A DNA stretch of 38,550 nucleotides, taken from an uncultured Alphaproteobacteria bacterium (GTDB lineage: Bacteria; Pseudomonadota; Alphaproteobacteria; Caulobacterales; Aquidulcibacteraceae). Below, one piece after another: positions 35,356 through 38,550 of the stretch; within the stretch, counting starts at the first letter, position 1, and each line of letters starts with the position of its first letter. The position numbers and the translations under genes are program-made. Location: the NCBI GenBank assembly GCA_902826335.1, contig CADEEL010000029.1, positions 1 to 38,550 on the forward strand, read 5' to 3'. Under the pieces are notes generated by a model. It was not told the DNA's origin, did no database searches, and was given only the letters and a program-made list of their open reading frames with translations.

Positions 35356-35516
35356 GTTGCGCGGCCGCTCCTCGTTCGCGACTCTTATGGCGGAGCGCCG
35401 AACGCGCGTCCAGCGCCATGCGCGGCCCATATCTTGGGATAACTGGCGCAAAGTACCTACTAGATGTTGATCCGAAATGAGTCGCGGCGTAGCGCTGTGG
35501 CGCAGAGGAGAGCGAC

Positions 35517-38297
35517 ATGGGCGAGCCGGTGGAGTGGAGCGAGCGGCTGATCGATCTGGGCGAAGACGGCTCGGCGCTTCGCGTCGAGGCGCCGGAGGCC
35601 TGGAGCGACGCCGCGGTCGCGCGCGCGCTCGAGCGCGGCGCGGCGGTTGCGGGCGCGGATGAATCGCTAAGCCTGCGGTTGGGATTTGAGTCTGTCGCGC
35701 GCCGCCTCGCCGATCCCGATGACGCGTCGCTAATCGTCGAATTGCTGGCGCGCCGCCGCGTCGCCTTTGACATCGCCACCGCCGCCGGGGGCCTCAGCGC
35801 CAGCCTGATCGCCTGGCCCGCCGCTGGCGCGAACGAGCTGACAGCCCTTGCAACGGCCCAGCGTGTGCTGGCCGCCGGCGCGGATCTGGGCGTACTTGGC
35901 GCGCCAAGCCCGGCGGCCCTTGACGCCCTCGACGCCGCCGCGCGGCTTGCCGCGAGTGGCCAAGGGGGGCGGCCATCCGTACTCGTGGCCGGCGCGGACG
36001 GCGCCCTTGCCGACAGCGAAGTGAACCAGTCGCGCGCGGCGGCCGCTATGGAGGCTGGCGCACGGCTGCTTGACGCCGCCTTGACCGATCTCGCAATCGA
36101 GGCCGTGCGCGGCGGGCTCGATGCGCAGGCCGCGCCGGTGGCGCGCAAGGCGCACGCGGCTCGGCTCGCAGGGGCGCCGGATGACGACCTCCGCGCGGCG
36201 CTGAACGGCGCGGCGGCGCGCGGCGCCTATGCTTCGGCGGTTGAGGACGCGCCGCTCAAACGGCGCTTGCGTCTCGCCGCCGCTGGCGGCGCGCTGCGCA
36301 CCGGCGGCGCGTTCACCATGGATGCGGGCGGCGCGGTGGCGGGCGTCCGCGATTGCGGCGCCGTTGGCGCGACGCTCTCCTTATCGGCGTTCTTGGCCGA
36401 TGGCGTTTTTGACGTCGACGCGCTGGAGCGCGCCGTGCGGGCGCTCGTACGCACGCTCGATTCCGCGCTCGACAGCGCCATCGCGCCCGATCCCGCTATC
36501 GCCGAAGGCGTCAGCGCGCGCCGCCCAGTGGCGCTGCGCACCGTGGGGCTCGCCGATGTGCTGATGCGCTGCGGCCTCGCCTATGAGTCGGCGGACGGGC
36601 GCGCCGCCGCATGCGCGCTCTTGGCGCTCGTATCCGGCGCCGCGCTCAGCGAAAGCGCAGCCCTGGCCGACATGCACGGCGCTCCCTCAGGCTGGAGCGC
36701 TGAGAAACGCACACTCGACGCCGCGATAAAACGCGCGCGCGCGGCGGTCACATCGTTGCAAGCGATGAAAGATCATTCACCCCTGGCGGCGCTCGCGACG
36801 CGCGCTCAAGACATCTGGCGCACTCTGAAGCCGAAAGCGCTGCGCAACCTTTCACTCATCGCCCTCGGCGATCACGCAGCCGACGCCGCCAATCTCGGCG
36901 CGCACGGGGCAGGCGCCGTGCCCGTCGCAGACGCATGCGGCTTCGGCGCGCGCGCGGATGGCAGCTTCGGGCGCCTGATGACGCCTCTGGCCGTCGATGG
37001 GTTGCGCGCACGCGGCTTCTCCAACGAAGCGATCAGCGCAATCGCCTGCCATGTCGAAGGCCGGCGAACGCTCGAAGGCGCGCCCGGCGTCAATCTCGAA
37101 CTGCTGCGCCAGCGCGGCCTCACCGATCCCGCGCTCGCGGCGATCGAGGAAGCGGCCGCCGATGCAATGAGCCTGCGCGCCGCCGTGCATCCGATCATCA
37201 TCGGCGCGGATGTGTGTGAGCGCGTGCTCGGCTTGCCGGCGGATGTCGCCGCGGGCCGGCGCGGCGATCTCTTGAAAACAATCGGGTTCAGCGAAGCGGA
37301 TATCGCCGCCGCTGAAGCCTATTGCATGGGCGCGGGCGCCATCGCCGGCGCACCGGGCGTAAGCGACGATGTCGCGGCCGTGTTTGCTCGCGCCAGCGAT
37401 ATCCCATCAGAAGCACGCATGGCGATGATCGAGACGCTCGCGCCGTTCGTGTTTGGCCCGCTCTCCGCAACGCTCCCGCTCGCGCAAGCCGATGATCGCG
37501 AAGCGCTCGCGGCGCGCGCGGTGGAAGCTGGCGTTGCGCTCATGCATTTCATCGCGGCGCCGGCGGCGCCCCTGGTGCTGCCGCCGCTCGATGACGCCGA
37601 GCCGATCGCCGCGCCGACGAGCGCGCCCCTTCTTGAACGCGCCGGCGAGCGTGGCGCGGATCGCCGCCGCCTGCCGGATCGGCGCAAGGGCTATATCCAG
37701 AAATCGAGCGTCGGCGGGCATAAAGTCTATCTGCACACTGGCGAGTATGACGATGGCGCGCTGGGCGAAATTTTCATCGACATGCACAAGGAAGGTGCGG
37801 CCTTCCGATCACTGATGAACAATTTCGCCGTGGCGATCTCCATCGGCCTGCAATATGGCGTGCCGTTGGAAGAATTCGTCGACGCTTTCGTGTTCACGCG
37901 CTTCGAACCGGCGGGCGAAGTGCGCGGCAACGATTCCATCCGCCACGCCACGTCGATCCTCGATTATCTTTTCCGTGAGCTCGCTGTCTCATACCTCAAT
38001 CGGCGCGACCTCGCTCAGATCGATCCCTATGAGGCGCGCACGGACGGGCTTAACCGCCAGGCCATCGAGGCCGAAGAGGCCGCGCGACTCATTTCACGTG
38101 GGTTTTCGCGCGGCCAGGCGCCGGCGAACCTCGTCATGCTGAAACCACGCGGCAAGCCGGGCGAGCGCGCGCCACGCGCCGCAGCTTATCAGGCGGAGGC
38201 GTGCCCATCCTGCAACTCGTTCACGCTCATCGCGGCGGGCGATGCGCAGCACTGCGAAACATGCAATTGGACGAGCGTGGAGGCGAAGGAAAGGTAG
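35517..38297 (+). CDS. Ribonucleotide-reductase-like protein lacking catalytic residues (NrdJ-derived, TSCPD domain)
   Basis: A 926-residue protein. Residues 715-835 ([89 protein letters not shown]) are the TSCPD-type tail of B12-dependent ribonucleotide reductase NrdJ. Residues 285-690 follow NrdJ in order ([73 protein letters not shown]). The N-terminal 280 residues are Ala-rich, barely recognisable and free of cysteine; the finger-loop N-x-C-x-E of the active enzyme is not present (GAFTMDAGG instead). C-terminal CPSC (896-899) and CETC (913-916) could bind zinc. The reading frame is intact and AGGAGAG precedes the ATG. Reductase activity is therefore unlikely; the role is unknown. Confidence 0.87.
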   Translation: MGEPVEWSERLIDLGEDGSALRVEAPEAWSDAAVARALERGAAVAGADESLSLRLGFESVARRLADPDDASLIVELLARRRVAFDIATAAGGLSASLIAWPAAGANELTALATAQRVLAAGADLGVLGAPSPAALDALDAAARLAASGQGGRPSVLVAGADGALADSEVNQSRAAAAMEAGARLLDAALTDLAIEAVRGGLDAQAAPVARKAHAARLAGAPDDDLRAALNGAAARGAYASAVEDAPLKRRLRLAAAGGALRTGGAFTMDAGGAVAGVRDCGAVGATLSLSAFLADGVFDVDALERAVRALVRTLDSALDSAIAPDPAIAEGVSARRPVALRTVGLADVLMRCGLAYESADGRAAACALLALVSGAALSESAALADMHGAPSGWSAEKRTLDAAIKRARAAVTSLQAMKDHSPLAALATRAQDIWRTLKPKALRNLSLIALGDHAADAANLGAHGAGAVPVADACGFGARADGSFGRLMTPLAVDGLRARGFSNEAISAIACHVEGRRTLEGAPGVNLELLRQRGLTDPALAAIEEAAADAMSLRAAVHPIIIGADVCERVLGLPADVAAGRRGDLLKTIGFSEADIAAAEAYCMGAGAIAGAPGVSDDVAAVFARASDIPSEARMAMIETLAPFVFGPLSATLPLAQADDREALAARAVEAGVALMHFIAAPAAPLVLPPLDDAEPIAAPTSAPLLERAGERGADRRRLPDRRKGYIQKSSVGGHKVYLHTGEYDDGALGEIFIDMHKEGAAFRSLMNNFAVAISIGLQYGVPLEEFVDAFVFTRFEPAGEVRGNDSIRHATSILDYLFRELAVSYLNRRDLAQIDPYEARTDGLNRQAIEAEEAARLISRGFSRGQAPANLVMLKPRGKPGERAPRAAAYQAEACPSCNSFTLIAAGDAQHCETCNWTSVEAKER

Positions 38298-38304
38298 GCG
38301 GCGC

Positions 38305-38550
38305 CTACGCCTTCGCTGGTGCCTGCACACGAATGTGTAATTCCGAGAGCTGTTTGGCCGTCACTTCGCCCGGCGCGTTCATCATCAAATCCTGCGCCTG
38401 CTGATTGAACGGGAAGACGATCACTTCACGGATGTTCTCGACGCCCGCCAGAAGCATGACGATGCGATCGACGCCCGGCGCCGAGCCCCCGTGCGGAGGC
38501 GCGCCATAGCGGAAGGCGTTGAGCATGCCGCCGAATTTCTCCTCCACCAC
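38305..38550 (-). CDS. aspS: Aspartyl-tRNA synthetase, C-terminal end only
   Basis: The last 81 codons of a class II synthetase; the rest lies beyond the window. The class II motif 3 reads [17 protein letters not shown], and [10 protein letters not shown] before it and [26 protein letters not shown] after it are typical of bacterial, non-discriminating-type AspRS. The stop is TAG at 38307-38305, only 7 bases from the convergent stop of the reductase-like gene. Confidence 0.95.
   Translation of the reverse strand: MVEEKFGGMLNAFRYGAPPHGGSAPGVDRIVMLLAGVENIREVIVFPFNQQAQDLMMNAPGEVTAKQLSELHIRVQAPAKA

Noticed and set aside
35270-36148. Minus-strand open frame of 292 codons before and inside the reductase-like gene
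   Set aside because: It is a Ser/Ala/Arg-rich shadow; the true minus-strand gene here is the NDUFA12 homologue in another frame.
1-38550. Mobile elements, CRISPR arrays, phage genes or defence systems
   Set aside because: No transposase, integrase, terminal repeats, spaced direct repeats or restriction/defence domains were found; gene content is housekeeping throughout.

Overview
The window is a GC-rich, gene-dense stretch of an alphaproteobacterial chromosome that looks like core genome. Several traits point to the Caulobacterales/Hyphomonadaceae side of the class, although no 16S rRNA is present to prove it: an M23 endopeptidase gene overlapping a bactofilin gene, an NDUFA12-type complex I protein next to mlaD and a DUF2155 gene, the run aroQ-accB-accC-aat, and an iscR-headed SUF operon with two cysteine desulfurases. 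No transposase, integrase, phage gene or CRISPR array was found.

Layout. 1-62 is the 3' part of a tRNA-Glu gene. 72-4222 holds an aldehyde dehydrogenase (minus), a GGDEF diguanylate cyclase, a crotonase and two tandem small membrane proteins that look like paralogues (plus). 4219-11418 (minus) is one tightly coupled operon: iscR, a NifS/IscS-type desulfurase, sufB, a small two-helix membrane protein, sufC, sufD, sufS, sufT, sufA and a TfoX-domain gene. Nearly every junction is a short start/stop overlap. A palindromic IscR-type operator candidate lies in the promoter region at 11494-11522.

11559-17656 carries an alpha/beta hydrolase, tyrS, a very large AsmA-like envelope protein (minus) and a BCP-type peroxiredoxin with a single cysteine. 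17839-24646 is a cell-wall region: the M23 peptidase/bactofilin pair closed by a clear terminator, then on minus an amidase, a class A penicillin-binding protein and prfB, which needs a +1 programmed frameshift. 24824-30113 (plus) has a GlsB/YeaQ-type membrane protein, a 441-base leader, RNase E/G, an M48-TPR metalloprotease and a DsbA-like lipoprotein. thiS-thiG are on minus.

31173-34149 (plus) is aroQ, accB, accC and aat (shikimate pathway, malonyl-CoA formation, N-end rule). On minus follow NDUFA12, mlaD and a DUF2155 gene. The window ends with a 926-residue protein at 35517-38297 and the 3' end of aspS. That large protein is the most unusual item. Its C-terminal third matches the conserved tail of B12-dependent (class II) ribonucleotide reductase and its middle follows the reductase barrel, but the catalytic finger-loop residues are absent and there is no cysteine before residue 280. 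It reads as an intact pseudoenzyme derived from NrdJ.
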